A stretch of DNA of 64,000 nt from Longimicrobium terrae (GTDB taxonomy: Bacteria > Gemmatimonadota > Gemmatimonadetes > Longimicrobiales > Longimicrobiaceae): the NCBI RefSeq assembly GCF_014202995.1, contig NZ_JACHIA010000015.1:88719-152718 (forward strand), in the 5' to 3' direction. Positions 7,956 through 17,394 of the stretch are shown here, one piece after another. Every line of letters starts with the position of its first letter. The stretch's first letter is position 1. A model generated the notes under the pieces. It did not search any database, was not told the origin of the DNA, and saw only the letters and a program-made list of their open reading frames with translations. A program made the translations under genes and the position numbers.

Positions 7956-8648
7956 TCAGAGACGCCCGATCCTGGGTTCGCCAAGCTCCAGAATGCTCTT
8001 GATCACCTGCGTTCCGAGCTGGCGCGTGTTCATCGGGTTACCGCTCCCGTTCAACAGGCCGACGTTGAGACGCACCGCCAGTTCGCGCAGCACCGGCTTC
8101 ACGGGCGTGATGGCGGTTCCGCCTTTGAAGACTTCGATGGTGCCGGTCTCCAGTTCGCGGATGCGGTGTCCTTCAAATTCAACGTCCATGACCGCTTTGA
8201 CCGGTGCGGCGTGCACCGGCTTCTTCACGAGGCGGCTCAGCGAGATTGTGCGCTTTCCGCGGCTTTCAGGACTCATCCGGGCGACTGCATCGGCGACGGG
8301 AAGGTCCAGCAGCGTCTCTACCTGCATCTCTTCGGTGTTGATCCGCAGCACGATCACACGGTCTACAAACGCCAGCGACTTGGCATTGAACGTGACGTGC
8401 CCACCCGAATCCGCAATGGCGGTGGTCTTGACCGAGATCCGCTCACCGAGCGCGCTGACGACGGCATAGCCCTTCTGATTCACCAACGGGGCCATCTGCC
8501 CGTTCGTGATCATGGCCACGTACAACTCGCCGATGCGGCCGCACAGATGCCGCAACTCGGTTGCGGGAACGTCCCAGTTGATTTCCCGTTCAAACCACGC
8601 CATCGCCTCACCCAGTGACTGAATGAGCTGCATCTGTGTAAGTGCCAT
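7956..8648 (-). CDS. DUF6998-like hypothetical protein
   Basis: A 230-residue soluble protein. The N-terminal part (about 25-75), with LCGRIGELYVAMITNGQMA, NQKGYAVVSALGERISVKTT and a following strand, resembles the DUF6998 family, whose GELYVA...D/E...VKT arrangement recalls PD-(D/E)XK nuclease folds. The active-site match is incomplete and I do not claim nuclease activity. The C-terminal half is unrecognised. Codon use is less GC-biased than in neighbouring genes, so it may have been acquired. It stands alone between a terminator and a divergent sulfatase gene. Confidence 0.7.
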   Translation of the reverse strand: MALTQMQLIQSLGEAMAWFEREINWDVPATELRHLCGRIGELYVAMITNGQMAPLVNQKGYAVVSALGERISVKTTAIADSGGHVTFNAKSLAFVDRVIVLRINTEEMQVETLLDLPVADAVARMSPESRGKRTISLSRLVKKPVHAAPVKAVMDVEFEGHRIRELETGTIEVFKGGTAITPVKPVLRELAVRLNVGLLNGSGNPMNTRQLGTQVIKSILELGEPRIGRL

Positions 8649-8887
8649 GAAGATGCCAGATTGAGCAGGTTAGCCACGATTCATCGTCAGCCGAGTGGCG
8701 CCATCGTCTGGCAAGAATCGCTCACGCGCGGTATCGAGCTCGCATGCGCTGCTGATTCGCAGCCGTGCCGTGGGGGACGGGGACGAGTCCGTAGTTGTCG
8801 TACTTGCCCGCCATATGTCTCCGGACAATATTCGCCGGGCTGGCTCCTTCCTGTCGTCCTCCTCCTCTCCCGCCCATCCATCCGCCC

Positions 8888-10492
8888 ATGCAGACGTCTG
8901 ACGCCGCCGACGGTCCCGGCGAGCACGCTTCCAATCCCGCATCATCCGGCACGGACGGCGGGCGCAGCGGGATGGCCGGGATGAACGTGGTGATGTTCAT
9001 CACCGATCAGGACCGCCGGATTCAGCACTTTCCGCCGGGCTGGGCGGAGCAGAACCTGCCCGGGCTGACGCGTCTGCAGAGCCGCGGAGTGAGGTTTCAG
9101 AACGCGTTCACCAACTCGTGCATGTGCTCGCCGGCGCGCGCCACGCTCATGACGGGCTACTTTCCCGCCCAGCACGGCGTGCGCTACACGCTGGAAACCA
9201 GCATGGACGATCCCCTGCTGTACGACCAGGTGGAGATGCCGGTGGATTTCGCCAACCTGGCCACGGTGGCGGCCGCGGCCGGGTACACCCCCGTCTACAA
9301 GGGCAAGTGGCACCTGAGCAAGTATCCGCCGCGCGGCCAGTGGGAGCCGCGGGACGTGGAGAAGTACGGATTCGGCCGGTGGGATCCGCCGGACGCGGGC
9401 GCCAACCAGAGCATTCCCGAGGCGGGCGGTGGCGAGCCGGACAACGACGGCCGCTTCATGCTGTCGCGGGCGGACGCGGATGGCAGCTACGAGGGCGCGC
9501 TGGAGTACCTGGAATCCGCGGCCGCGGGGCAGCAGCCGTTCTTTCTGGTGGTGTCGCTGGTCAATCCGCACGACGTGCTCTTCTACCCCGACACGTACAT
9601 CGAAGCGGGATACGAGGATGCGTGGCTCAAGGGCGACATCGGACTTCCGGAAACGGTGGATGAGGACCTGTCCACCAAGCCCGTGGTGCAGCGGGAGTTT
9701 CTGGCCATGTTCAACCAGACGGGCTCGCTGGACAATCATCAGATGAAGCTGGATTACCTGAATTTCTACGGGAATCTGATCAAGGCGTCGGACCAGTATC
9801 TGGTGGACGTACTGGACACGCTGGACCGCACGGGGCTGCGCGGCAGCACCGTCGTCATCCGCACGGCGGACCACGGCGAGATGGGGCTGGCGCACGGCGG
9901 GCTGCGGCAGAAGAACTTCAACGCGTACGAGGAATCGTTGCGCGTCCCGCTGATCTTTTCGTCCCCCGCGCTGTACGACGGCCCGCTGGAGTCGGGTGCG
10001 CTGGTTTCGCACGTGGACTTTCTGCCCACGATCGCCTCGCTTCTCCACACGCCGGCCGAGGCGCGCGCGCCGTGGCAGGGCGTGGACTACTCCGCCGTGG
10101 TGCTGAACCCGTCGCACGCGCTGCCGCCGCAGTCGTACGTGGTGTTCACTTGGGACGACTGGCAGGCGGGGCAGCCCAATCCGCCGTACCTCCCTCCGCC
10201 CAACCACATCGTGTGCGTCCGCAAGGCCGGGTGGAAGCTGGCCCGCTACTACGACGCCAACGGCAACGTCCCCGAGCAGTGGGAGATGTACGACCTGAAC
10301 GCCGATCCGCTGGAAAAGACCAACCTGGCGTGGCGCGGCTACCAGCGGACGGAGCGCGAGGAGTTGGCGTTCCTGCGGCTTCAGCGGCTGATGGCGGAGG
10401 TGGAGCAGACGCGCCTGGCGCCGCTTCCGGACACGCCCGTCATCACCAGCGCCGAAACGCCGCGGCTGGACCGGCTCGCTTCCGGGTCCTGA
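8888..10492 (+). CDS. Sulfatase family hydrolase
   Basis: A 534-residue alkaline-phosphatase-superfamily enzyme. The motif CSPARATLMTG at 80-90 is the formylglycine signature (Cys80 in C-x-P-x-R), and metal ligands are visible in FITDQD (near residue 40) and in ADHGEMG (about 333). It hydrolyses sulfate esters or phosphonate-type substrates after maturation by a formylglycine-generating enzyme, which is not in this window. No signal peptide is evident from this start. The true start could be the later Met at about residue 29 or 32, because the first 30 residues look unstructured. The C-terminal sulfatase subdomain (WEMYDLNADPLEKTNLA) is complete. Confidence 0.9.
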   Translation: MQTSDAADGPGEHASNPASSGTDGGRSGMAGMNVVMFITDQDRRIQHFPPGWAEQNLPGLTRLQSRGVRFQNAFTNSCMCSPARATLMTGYFPAQHGVRYTLETSMDDPLLYDQVEMPVDFANLATVAAAAGYTPVYKGKWHLSKYPPRGQWEPRDVEKYGFGRWDPPDAGANQSIPEAGGGEPDNDGRFMLSRADADGSYEGALEYLESAAAGQQPFFLVVSLVNPHDVLFYPDTYIEAGYEDAWLKGDIGLPETVDEDLSTKPVVQREFLAMFNQTGSLDNHQMKLDYLNFYGNLIKASDQYLVDVLDTLDRTGLRGSTVVIRTADHGEMGLAHGGLRQKNFNAYEESLRVPLIFSSPALYDGPLESGALVSHVDFLPTIASLLHTPAEARAPWQGVDYSAVVLNPSHALPPQSYVVFTWDDWQAGQPNPPYLPPPNHIVCVRKAGWKLARYYDANGNVPEQWEMYDLNADPLEKTNLAWRGYQRTEREELAFLRLQRLMAEVEQTRLAPLPDTPVITSAETPRLDRLASGS

Positions 10493-10657
10493 AGTCCGTC
10501 CCGCGCGGTCGTCCTCCGCCGCGCATTCGCCCCGCCCGGTCGTCCACGGCCCGGAAAAGCGAGGGATTGCGGGAAAGCGGCGGAGCGGCGGAAGGCGTCC
10601 GCGGGCGGCGCACCTGTTCACGGGGGCCGCGGGGAGCCATGTTCGGGGACCGCGACG

Positions 10658-11650
10658 GTGCCGTGCACCGTTGGTCGTACCGCCGTGAGCTTTCAGGACA
10701 TCGTGCCAGACCGCATTCTGCTGGTGAGCGCAACGGACGGCGCGGCGGAACTCGCCCGGTTTCTGCGGGCGTGCGGGTACGACGTGGCCGCCGTTTCGCG
10801 CCCCGGCGAGGGCGTGCCGCCGTCCGTGGAAGGGTGCGCGGAACTGGTGGTGATCAGCGGCGCGCCCGGGGCTGAGCCCGCCGCGAGGCGTGACCTGGGA
10901 GCCGGGTACGACGACATCCCGGTTCTGCGGCTGCTGAACGAGGCCGAGAGCGAGCCGGGCGAACCCGCGCCGGACCGGTCTGCGTCGCTGCGCGCGCCGT
11001 ACACCCAGAGGGAGCTGCGCACCACCATCGACCTGATGATCTGCCGCAACCGGGTGGCCCGCACGGTTCACGAGCTGGACGGGTTCTTCTCGGTGTCCAT
11101 CGACATGTTCTGTTTTCTGGACTACAACGGCTACTTCCGGCGCCTGAACCCGGCGTGGGAGCGCACGCTGGGCTTTACGCCGGCCGAGATGATGGCGAAG
11201 CCGTTCATCGAGTTCGTTCATCCCGACGACCGGGAGCGCACGCTGGTCCAGAACCGGGACGTGCGCGGCGGCGGACAGGCACGGGGGTTCTCCAACCGCT
11301 ATCTCTGCAAGGACGGCACGTACCGCTGGCTGCTGTGGAATTCGGCGCCGGCGGTGGAAGAGCGTACCATCTACGCCGTCGCCCGCGACATTACCGCGCG
11401 CAAGCTGGCGGATGACGAGCGGGAGCGCCTGGTGGGCGAACTGCAGTCCTCGCTGACGGAGGTGCGGTCGCTGCGCGAGATTCTGCCGATCTGCTCCTAC
11501 TGCAGAAAAATCCGCGATGACGACGACTACTGGGAGTCGGTGGAGTCGTACATTTCCAGGCACACCCGGTCGCGGTTCAGCCACGGCATCTGCCCCAGCT
11601 GCATGGCGACGCAGGTGGAGCCGATGTTCGGACCGGAGGAGCCGGTGTAG
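10658..11650 (+). CDS. PAS domain protein with receiver-like N-terminus and Cys-cluster C-terminus
   Basis: About 330 residues from a GTG start; another GTG at 10685 is equally likely. The N-terminal 120 residues look like a degenerate receiver domain (DRILLVSATD, no clear phosphoacceptor Asp). A PAS fold with PAC motif follows (about 145-255: HELDGFFSVSIDMFCFLDY to YAVARDITARK), then a short coiled coil and a conserved C-terminal module with ICSYCRKIRDDDDYWESVES and GICPSC. The four cysteines probably bind a metal; this module recurs at the ends of PAS and response-regulator proteins, and its role is not known. No output enzyme is present, so it probably acts through partners. Confidence 0.82.
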   Translation: MPCTVGRTAVSFQDIVPDRILLVSATDGAAELARFLRACGYDVAAVSRPGEGVPPSVEGCAELVVISGAPGAEPAARRDLGAGYDDIPVLRLLNEAESEPGEPAPDRSASLRAPYTQRELRTTIDLMICRNRVARTVHELDGFFSVSIDMFCFLDYNGYFRRLNPAWERTLGFTPAEMMAKPFIEFVHPDDRERTLVQNRDVRGGGQARGFSNRYLCKDGTYRWLLWNSAPAVEERTIYAVARDITARKLADDERERLVGELQSSLTEVRSLREILPICSYCRKIRDDDDYWESVESYISRHTRSRFSHGICPSCMATQVEPMFGPEEPV

Positions 11651-11797
11651 CACCGCCCGGATTTCCCCTCGCGCAATCCGCCGGCACGCCCTCCGTCCGC
11701 CGCTCATCCGCGATCCCCCTCGCTGGCAGGCCTGGGGGCACGGTGCACCTCCGTTCCGCCGCTCGCATCGCCCCCCCTCGTTTCCCGTCTCCATCCC

Positions 11798-12634
11798 GTG
11801 CAGACAGTCGCCCGCCTCGCCCTGCTCCTGATCGCGCTCTCCGCATGCCCGCCCGCGCTGGGCGCCCAGCCGCGCCGCGAGGCACGGAGCACGGCCTCCG
11901 CGCGCAGGCAGTTGAACGCGTTCCTCACCACGGTCCGCGGCTTCAACGATGACAGCATCGTCTCGTACTTTCCCACGGAGGGCGACTGGACGCTGGTGCA
12001 CGTGATCCACCGGCCGTCGGGAGATGACGTTGGCGTCCAGCGGTTCCGCGGATCGGAGGCGGCCGCGGCCATGGCGCTCTGCGGTCCGCTCTGGAAGGCG
12101 TTCCGCTTCAGTCCGGAGGCCGTGACCATCGGCTCGCTGCGCCTGTGGGCCGATGATTCCACGCCGTGGCGCGCCACCGGACCCTCCCGGTTTGCGCCAG
12201 CGGGCCGTCCGGAATTCATGGAGCTGGGTGATTCGTTCGTCTCGTCCGCGTTCGTGGAATGGCGCAGGGAGCGGGGCCGATGGGTGATCGCGGCCCTGGG
12301 ACACGAAACGTTCGGCGGGCTACGCGTGCTGGGCACCGAAATCGAAGATGTGACCCGCACGCGGCGGGTTCGCCTGCCGGCCTCGCCCGCCTACGCGGGA
12401 ACGGAGGGCTGGTTCCTGAACAATGAGCTCATCTCGTTCGAGGGGCGGCGGTACCTCAAATATGGACTGCCGCGCTCTTCCATCGAACCGGATCTGCTGG
12501 AGGGAGTCGGATGGCACGGCGCCATCAGGATCTATGCGGAAACCGGCTTCGCCGACATGCCGGGCCACCTTTACATTCCGGTGAGCCCCGGAATGTACCA
12601 GACGTACAATCAGGCCGGGGACGGCTGCTCCTGA
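11798..12634 (+). CDS. Hypothetical secreted protein
   Basis: A 278-residue protein starting at GTG with a Sec signal peptide (ARLALLLIALSACPPALGAQ, probable cleavage after ALGA). The mature part begins with a SnoaL/NTF2-like-looking segment (about 35-150: LNAFLTTVRGFNDDSIVSYFP, then FVEWRRERGRWVIAALG), and the C-terminal 90 residues are unrecognised. The NTF2-like reading is tentative. No operon partner is evident. Confidence 0.65.
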   Translation: MQTVARLALLLIALSACPPALGAQPRREARSTASARRQLNAFLTTVRGFNDDSIVSYFPTEGDWTLVHVIHRPSGDDVGVQRFRGSEAAAAMALCGPLWKAFRFSPEAVTIGSLRLWADDSTPWRATGPSRFAPAGRPEFMELGDSFVSSAFVEWRRERGRWVIAALGHETFGGLRVLGTEIEDVTRTRRVRLPASPAYAGTEGWFLNNELISFEGRRYLKYGLPRSSIEPDLLEGVGWHGAIRIYAETGFADMPGHLYIPVSPGMYQTYNQAGDGCS

Positions 12635-12810
12635 TCCACGGGGCGCGCCCGGGACGTGACTTCCATTGATGACCACCGTGATCTCCCCGCAATCCGTCCG
12701 CCGCCCCACGCAAGCGGGGCAGCCCCGGATGATCGGTGCCGCCCCGGCTTGGATGATCTCCGCCGCTCCGCCCGCGCTCCCCAGAGAGACGCGGGCGGAA
12801 TCGTTTTGCG

Positions 12811-13047
12811 TCAGGAGGCGGAGTCGCTCCACTCCTCCTGGGCCTGCGCGCCGGTGCGGTTCAGCCGCACGGTTTCCGCCGCCGATTCCACCCAGGAAAG
12901 CGGGATCCAGTGGTGCTCTCCGCCCGCGCTCGCGTCGCGCTTGGCAAGCTTGATGGAGTTGCCGTCCACGTGGTCCACCGTGCCGACGTGCTGGCCGTCC
13001 GAACCCACGACTTCCGCGTGCTCGCGGATCTGCGATGCGTCTGCCAT
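12811..13047 (-). CDS. DUF2171 domain-containing protein
   Basis: A 78-residue PRC-barrel-like protein (IREHAEVVGSDGQHVGTVDHVDGNSIKLAKRD, then HHWIPLSWVES). DUF2171 proteins are small, highly expressed in stress or stationary phase in many GC-rich bacteria, and have no assigned biochemical role. The ATG at 13047 follows GGAG at a good distance. It is a single gene. Confidence 0.85.
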   Translation of the reverse strand: MADASQIREHAEVVGSDGQHVGTVDHVDGNSIKLAKRDASAGGEHHWIPLSWVESAAETVRLNRTGAQAQEEWSDSAS

Positions 13048-13278
13048 TGCGTGCTCCTGTTGATGATGCGAACGGCGCCGCCCACACGACGGCGCCGAAA
13101 CCGCCAAGTACCGGGAGCCGCCTCTAGGCGATTGGCGTGCCGCTGTGTCGAGCCGTCGCTGGGCAGGCGCGATCCCGGGGCATTGAGCCGAAAATCCCGA
13201 TCCGCACCGTCCCGATCGCACGCGCGGTCAATCCCATCCCGCCACGGGACGGACCCGCGCGGCGCCTTGGAACGCGGG

Positions 13279-14259
13279 CTACAGGGTTCGGAGAAACGCC
13301 AGGAGCGCGGCGTTGTACTCCTCCGGCTTTTCCTGCTGAATCCAGTGCCCAGCCTCGGGGATCACAACGGTGTCGCGGAGGTGCGGCACCAGCGCCGGCA
13401 TGCCGTCCATGATCTGGCGCATCCCCGGAATGCTGAGCCCAACGTCACGCTCGCCGACGACGTACAGGGCGGGCACGCGCACCGTCAGCCCGTCGAGCGC
13501 GGCCTGAAGCTCCCAGTTGCGGTCCAGGTTGCGATACCAGTTCAGCGCGCCGCCAAACCCGCTGGCGGCAAAGGCTTCCGCGTACACGTCCAGGTCAGCT
13601 TCGGTGATCCACGCGGGGAGCGATTCGGGCGCGGGGAGCGGGGCCAGCAGCCCGTCGCGCCGGGTCACCATCCTGAACGGGTTGGGCGTTCCGTCTCCAT
13701 CCACCCGTGCACCGGCATCACCCGAGGCGCCAAAGATGAGCTTGCGCAGCGTCAGCCGCACGTCCCGCTCGAACTCGCGCTCGGCAACGCCCGGCTCCTG
13801 AAAGTAGAGGGTGTAGAAGAGCGCATCGTCCGTGGCGGGAAACAGCTTGCCGGGCGGGAGCGGCGACCGCGTCATCATCGGTACGGATGACGCCACTACG
13901 GCGCGAAACCGATCCGGCCGCAGCAGCGCCGCCTGCCACGCCAGGGTCGCGCCCCAATCGTTGCCCACAATCACGGCCGTCTCCGCGCCGAGCGCATCCA
14001 GAAGCCCCACCATGTCGCCCACCAGGTGGAACAGCGAATACTGTCCGGCGTCCGCGGGGCGTTCCGTGGCGCCGTAGCCGCGCAGGTCGGGCGCCACCGC
14101 TCGGAACCCGTTTCCCGCCAGCGCCGGCAGTTGATGACGCCACGCGTACCACGTTTCGGGAAAGCCGTGGCAGAGAAGAACCACGGGCCCGTCGCCCTGC
14201 TCGGCCACGTGCATCCGGATCCCGTTCGCCTGGACGGTGAGGTGCTTAAGGCTGCTCAT
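13279..14259 (-). CDS. Alpha/beta hydrolase, epoxide hydrolase type
   Basis: A 326-residue hydrolase. It has the oxyanion motif HGFPETWYAWRHQLP (31-45), the nucleophile Asp101 in VGNDWGA, an acid in VVGERDVG and the catalytic His in EAGHWIQQEKPEEYN near the C-terminus. Asp as nucleophile and the HGFPE motif point to soluble epoxide hydrolase rather than an esterase; lid tyrosines appear in YTLYFQEPG and NWYRNLDRNW. It is divergent from an Rrf2-type regulator, with a palindromic operator between them, so repression by that regulator is likely. Confidence 0.92.
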   Translation of the reverse strand: MSSLKHLTVQANGIRMHVAEQGDGPVVLLCHGFPETWYAWRHQLPALAGNGFRAVAPDLRGYGATERPADAGQYSLFHLVGDMVGLLDALGAETAVIVGNDWGATLAWQAALLRPDRFRAVVASSVPMMTRSPLPPGKLFPATDDALFYTLYFQEPGVAEREFERDVRLTLRKLIFGASGDAGARVDGDGTPNPFRMVTRRDGLLAPLPAPESLPAWITEADLDVYAEAFAASGFGGALNWYRNLDRNWELQAALDGLTVRVPALYVVGERDVGLSIPGMRQIMDGMPALVPHLRDTVVIPEAGHWIQQEKPEEYNAALLAFLRTL

Positions 14260-14301
14260 CGCGCGCTTCCGGTTGAGGAAATCGGTTTCGCAACATCATA
14301 A

Positions 14302-14337
14302 GTTACTTGATTGGGAACGTCAATCATCCTATGTAAC
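14302..14337. promoter_or_regulatory. Inverted-repeat operator in the epoxide hydrolase/Rrf2 divergent promoter
   Basis: Nested inverted repeats GTTAC, TGATTG, seven-base centre, CAATCA, GTAAC lie midway between the divergent starts at 14259 and 14391. The size and placement fit an operator for the Rrf2-family regulator controlling both directions. Confidence 0.55.
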
Positions 14338-14390
14338 CTCTGATGTTGCGGGAGCTGGTCCCGCCCTGCCTCGAAGCGCAACGGAGTGCC

Positions 14391-14810
14391 GTGAGACCCG
14401 ACAGCCGGCTTGCCCGGATGAGCCACGTATTGATCCACATGGGGTTACGCGGGGGAAGCGAAACCTCGGAGGTCATCGCGCTCATGCTGAACACCAATCC
14501 CGTCGTCGTGCGGCGCACCATGGCGGGGCTGCGGGATCACGGGTATGTGCGTTCCGAGCGGGGGCACGGGGGCGGGTGGATGCTGGCGCGAGCGCTGGAT
14601 GAAATTACGCTGCTGGACGTGCACCGCGCTCTTGGAGAACCTGGAATCTTTGCGATGGGCCCGTCCACGGACCATCCCGACTGCCCGGTGGAAGGCGCTG
14701 TCAACGGGGCGGTGGAGGATGCGCTGCGTGCCGCGCGGGAGGTGCTTCTGGCCCGCCTGGGCGAAGTCACGCTCGCAGATCTTGCACGCCGGGTGACGGC
14801 TGGGGAGTGA
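14391..14810 (+). CDS. Rrf2 family transcriptional regulator
   Basis: A 139-residue winged-helix regulator. The GTG at 14391 is chosen because the product then begins VRPDSRLARMSHVLIHM, the usual Rrf2/YwnA N-terminus, and GGAG lies just before it; an in-frame ATG at 14343 would add 16 residues. The recognition helix region is IALMLNTNPVVVRRTMAGL and the wing is GHGGGW. The three-cysteine iron-sulfur cluster of IscR or NsrR is absent (one Cys only), so it is of the non-cluster YwnA/CymR-like type. Target: probably the divergent epoxide hydrolase. Confidence 0.88.
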   Translation: MRPDSRLARMSHVLIHMGLRGGSETSEVIALMLNTNPVVVRRTMAGLRDHGYVRSERGHGGGWMLARALDEITLLDVHRALGEPGIFAMGPSTDHPDCPVEGAVNGAVEDALRAAREVLLARLGEVTLADLARRVTAGE

Positions 14811-14899
14811 TTCCCGCTGGAGACGATCGATCGAGTTCGCCGCGCATCGGGATCATCCGACTGCGTGGGCAATCCAAGTTGCCACACAACGAGGCAAAG

Positions 14900-15090
14900 C
14901 CTCAGCGTGCTGCTGTGAGGCTTCCACCAACGCCAAGCGCGCGACCTGAGCCGCAGCCGCCGCCGCGCTGAGGTCTCCCTTTCTCCCGCGGAGCGGGGGA
15001 GAGGGCCGGGGAGAGGGGGCCTCTCCGGCCGCGCAACACCATCCGTAGCGTGAAGTCGCTGCCGTTCTCCCCTCTCCGTGCGTCTGTTTG
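14900..15090. repeat. Dispersed intergenic repeat, copy 1
   Basis: A GC-rich stretch containing GAGGTCTCCC, a CTCCCGC/GCGGGGGAG hairpin and a TTCTCCCCTCTCCGTGCGTC block. The reverse complement is found at 20010-20202 in the same order with scattered differences. A shorter related block lies at about 29250-29310. It fills most of the gap between the Rrf2 and DUF1440-like genes and codes for nothing evident. Confidence 0.7.
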
Positions 15091-15188
15091 CACGGGAGGG
15101 GCCTCCACAGCCCGCCGACGAGCAAAGCTCTGCCGCAGCGAACTTCAGCAGTCGGCCCGAGCCGCCGCCCCCCATCCACCGTACCGCG

Positions 15189-15707
15189 TCAGGCCGGATC
15201 GTACTCGTAATCCGCCGCGTCCGCCCCGCCTCCGGACAGCGCGGCGAACACCGCCGGCAGCGCCGCACCGAACGCCAGCTGCGCCACGATGGGCACCGCC
15301 GCCGCCGCGGGCCGCTGCTCGGACGGTGGCGGCATGATGTCGTTCCTGGGCAGCGCGCCGAAGCGGGGAAAGTTGAGCGCATACATGATCCCCGTCAGCA
15401 GCATGCCTGTCGCGAGCGGTGGCGGATTCAGGCGGGTCTGCACCACGCCATACAGCACGCCGTACGTCGCCATCGTCCCGCCGTAGATGGCGCCCGCGGC
15501 GGTCCGCACCTGCGCCTCCGAGACCGTCCGCCCGGACGCCTCCGCCTTCTGCTTCACCATACGCGACGTCGGCGAGCCCACCCGCTCCCCGGGCGCCAGC
15601 ACAAAGCGCTCGCCCGCCTGCCACACCAGGTTGATCGCCATCCCGGCCACCAGCCCCGCAACGGCGCCCTTGGCCGCCGCCTCGCCCATCCCCATCCGCT
15701 CCGCCAT
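15189..15707 (-). CDS. DUF1440-like (YagU-type) membrane protein
   Basis: A 172-residue membrane protein with an N-terminal glycine-rich helix (AAKGAVAGLVAGMAINLVW), further hydrophobic stretches near 65-85, 92-112 and 135-155, and an acidic tail. The layout fits the DUF1440/YagU family of inner-membrane proteins, linked in other bacteria to acid tolerance. The family match is by pattern only. The ATG at 15707 is chosen for its GGAG-like upstream sequence. Confidence 0.6.
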   Translation of the reverse strand: MAERMGMGEAAAKGAVAGLVAGMAINLVWQAGERFVLAPGERVGSPTSRMVKQKAEASGRTVSEAQVRTAAGAIYGGTMATYGVLYGVVQTRLNPPPLATGMLLTGIMYALNFPRFGALPRNDIMPPPSEQRPAAAAVPIVAQLAFGAALPAVFAALSGGGADAADYEYDPA

Positions 15708-15854
15708 TCCGTCGTCTCCGTTGAGGTCCAGCGTCCGCGGATCGCCCAGCCGCGACCGTGTGCGTTCCGGCTTCCGCGAGAGGCCGGACGGGGCAGGCAA
15801 GGGCGGTGCCCCCTCGGAGCCCATCGCCCAAGCCCGCCCTTTTCCCGCCGCCGG

Positions 15855-17093
15855 TCAGCCCCTGGGCGGGATCTCGACGGGGCGGCCGGTGCGCGCGGCC
15901 TGGTAGATCGCCTGCATGATCTGCACGTCGCGCATCCCCTCTTCGCCCGGGGTCTTGGGCTGTCTGTCCTGCAGGATGGATTCGGCGAAGTGGTCCATCT
16001 CTGCCGCGAACTGGTTGGTCGGGCGGATTTCGCGCTGCTCCACCGCCTGCTCCTTCTTGAGCAGAAGCCGGTTGCCGTAATACTCCGTCGCGGGATCCAG
16101 CTCGATGGTGCCCTCGGTGCCCATCACCTGGAGGCGCTTGTTGTTCTGGTATCCGTACGACGAGTTGAAGGTGCTGCGGATGCCGCTGGCGAAGCGCATC
16201 GTCCAGTCGACATTGGTCTCCACGGTGACGCGGGGATCGTCGGAATTGCGCAGCGTGGCGGTGACCTCCACCGGCTCCTCGCCCGCCAGGAAGCGCGCGG
16301 TGTTCAGGTTGTAGATGCCGATGTCGTACAGACTTCCGCCGCCGGCCAGTTCCTGCCGCGCACGCCACTGGTCGCGTGGCTTGTCCAGCTCCAGCATGCG
16401 CCCGTGCTCGCCGGCGAGCGAACGGACGGTGCCGATTTTCCCTTCGCCGATCATCTGCTTCGCGAGCATGATGTGCGGCTCGAACTGCGCGCGGTAGGCC
16501 ACCATCAGCTTGCGGCGCGCGGTGCGGCAGGCGTCGATCATCGCCTTGCAGTCATCCACGCTCACCGCCATGGGCTTTTCGCAGAAGACGTGCTTTCCGG
16601 CGCGCGCGGCGCGGATCGTCCAGTCCCGGTGCAGCGCGTTGGGGAGGATGATGTACACGACCTGCACGTCCGGATTGTCGCGGATGCGGTCGAAGTCGTC
16701 GTACGAGTACACGCTGCGCGAGGGCACGCCGTACGCCTGCGCGATGGTGCGCGCCTTTTCGGCGTTGCCGCTGACCACCGCGGTCAGCTTGCACATGCGC
16801 GTGTCGCCGATGGTGGGGAGGATCTGGTTGATGGCGAAGTCGCCGAGCCCCACGATCGCCCAGCCGATGCGCTGGTCCGGCGCCATGGGGAGCGGGTTTT
16901 CCAGCTCCGGCATGGGACGGCCGATGGCGCGCGGCTCCTGCGCCGGTCCGGATGCCGCCACGGGAGCGCTGGCGGATGACGTCGTCTGCGCGCCCGCCTC
17001 GCCGGCTCCCGCGCCCACCGCCGCGCCGATCAGCCCGCCGGCGCTGGCGAGCACGAACTTGCGGCGTGAAAATGAATCATCGTTCAGGAACAT
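15855..17093 (-). CDS. Tat-exported Gfo/Idh/MocA family oxidoreductase
   Basis: A 412-residue protein with a twin-arginine signal (SRRKFVLASAGGLIG, residues 9-23) and low-complexity linker. The NAD(P)-binding motif WAIVGLGDFAINQILP (about 79-94) and the catalytic-region motif HVFCEKPMAVSVDDC with its EKP triplet define the Gfo/Idh/MocA family. It most resembles glucose-fructose oxidoreductase relatives that keep the cofactor bound in the periplasm. The C-terminal substrate domain (GGGSLYDIGIYNLNTARFL) is complete. The substrate is probably a sugar; nothing nearby narrows it. Confidence 0.9.
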   Translation of the reverse strand: MFLNDDSFSRRKFVLASAGGLIGAAVGAGAGEAGAQTTSSASAPVAASGPAQEPRAIGRPMPELENPLPMAPDQRIGWAIVGLGDFAINQILPTIGDTRMCKLTAVVSGNAEKARTIAQAYGVPSRSVYSYDDFDRIRDNPDVQVVYIILPNALHRDWTIRAARAGKHVFCEKPMAVSVDDCKAMIDACRTARRKLMVAYRAQFEPHIMLAKQMIGEGKIGTVRSLAGEHGRMLELDKPRDQWRARQELAGGGSLYDIGIYNLNTARFLAGEEPVEVTATLRNSDDPRVTVETNVDWTMRFASGIRSTFNSSYGYQNNKRLQVMGTEGTIELDPATEYYGNRLLLKKEQAVEQREIRPTNQFAAEMDHFAESILQDRQPKTPGEEGMRDVQIMQAIYQAARTGRPVEIPPRG

Positions 17094-17394
17094 CCCACGC
17101 TCACCGATGCAGGTTTGTCGAATGTTTCGGTCGCGCCGGGGCTTCGCAAGCGGGGGGCCACGGGTGATCATTGCCTGCGCTCGCCGGTGTTGCCTGGAAC
17201 ACGGGACGGATAGCCGATGGGTGCGGACCGGAGGTGGCAACGGATCAGACTCGAGCCGTGGTGCTCGTGGCCGGCGATGTGGCAAGATCACCTTCGACTC
17301 GCTGCAATCAACAGTGCGGCTGAGCGTGCGGCGTCGCCGCTCGCTCAGGATGACAAATGGAGGGTACGCGCGTTCGTTTCTCCCCCATGTAGTT

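Noticed and set aside
8942..12304. A 1,120-codon minus-strand open frame across the sulfatase and PAS genes
   Set aside because: It covers three well-supported plus-strand genes and has the Arg/Val/His-rich composition of an antisense shadow in GC-rich DNA.
13087..13278. Possible tRNA or small RNA between the DUF2171 and epoxide hydrolase genes
   Set aside because: No cloverleaf or clear promoter and terminator could be traced.
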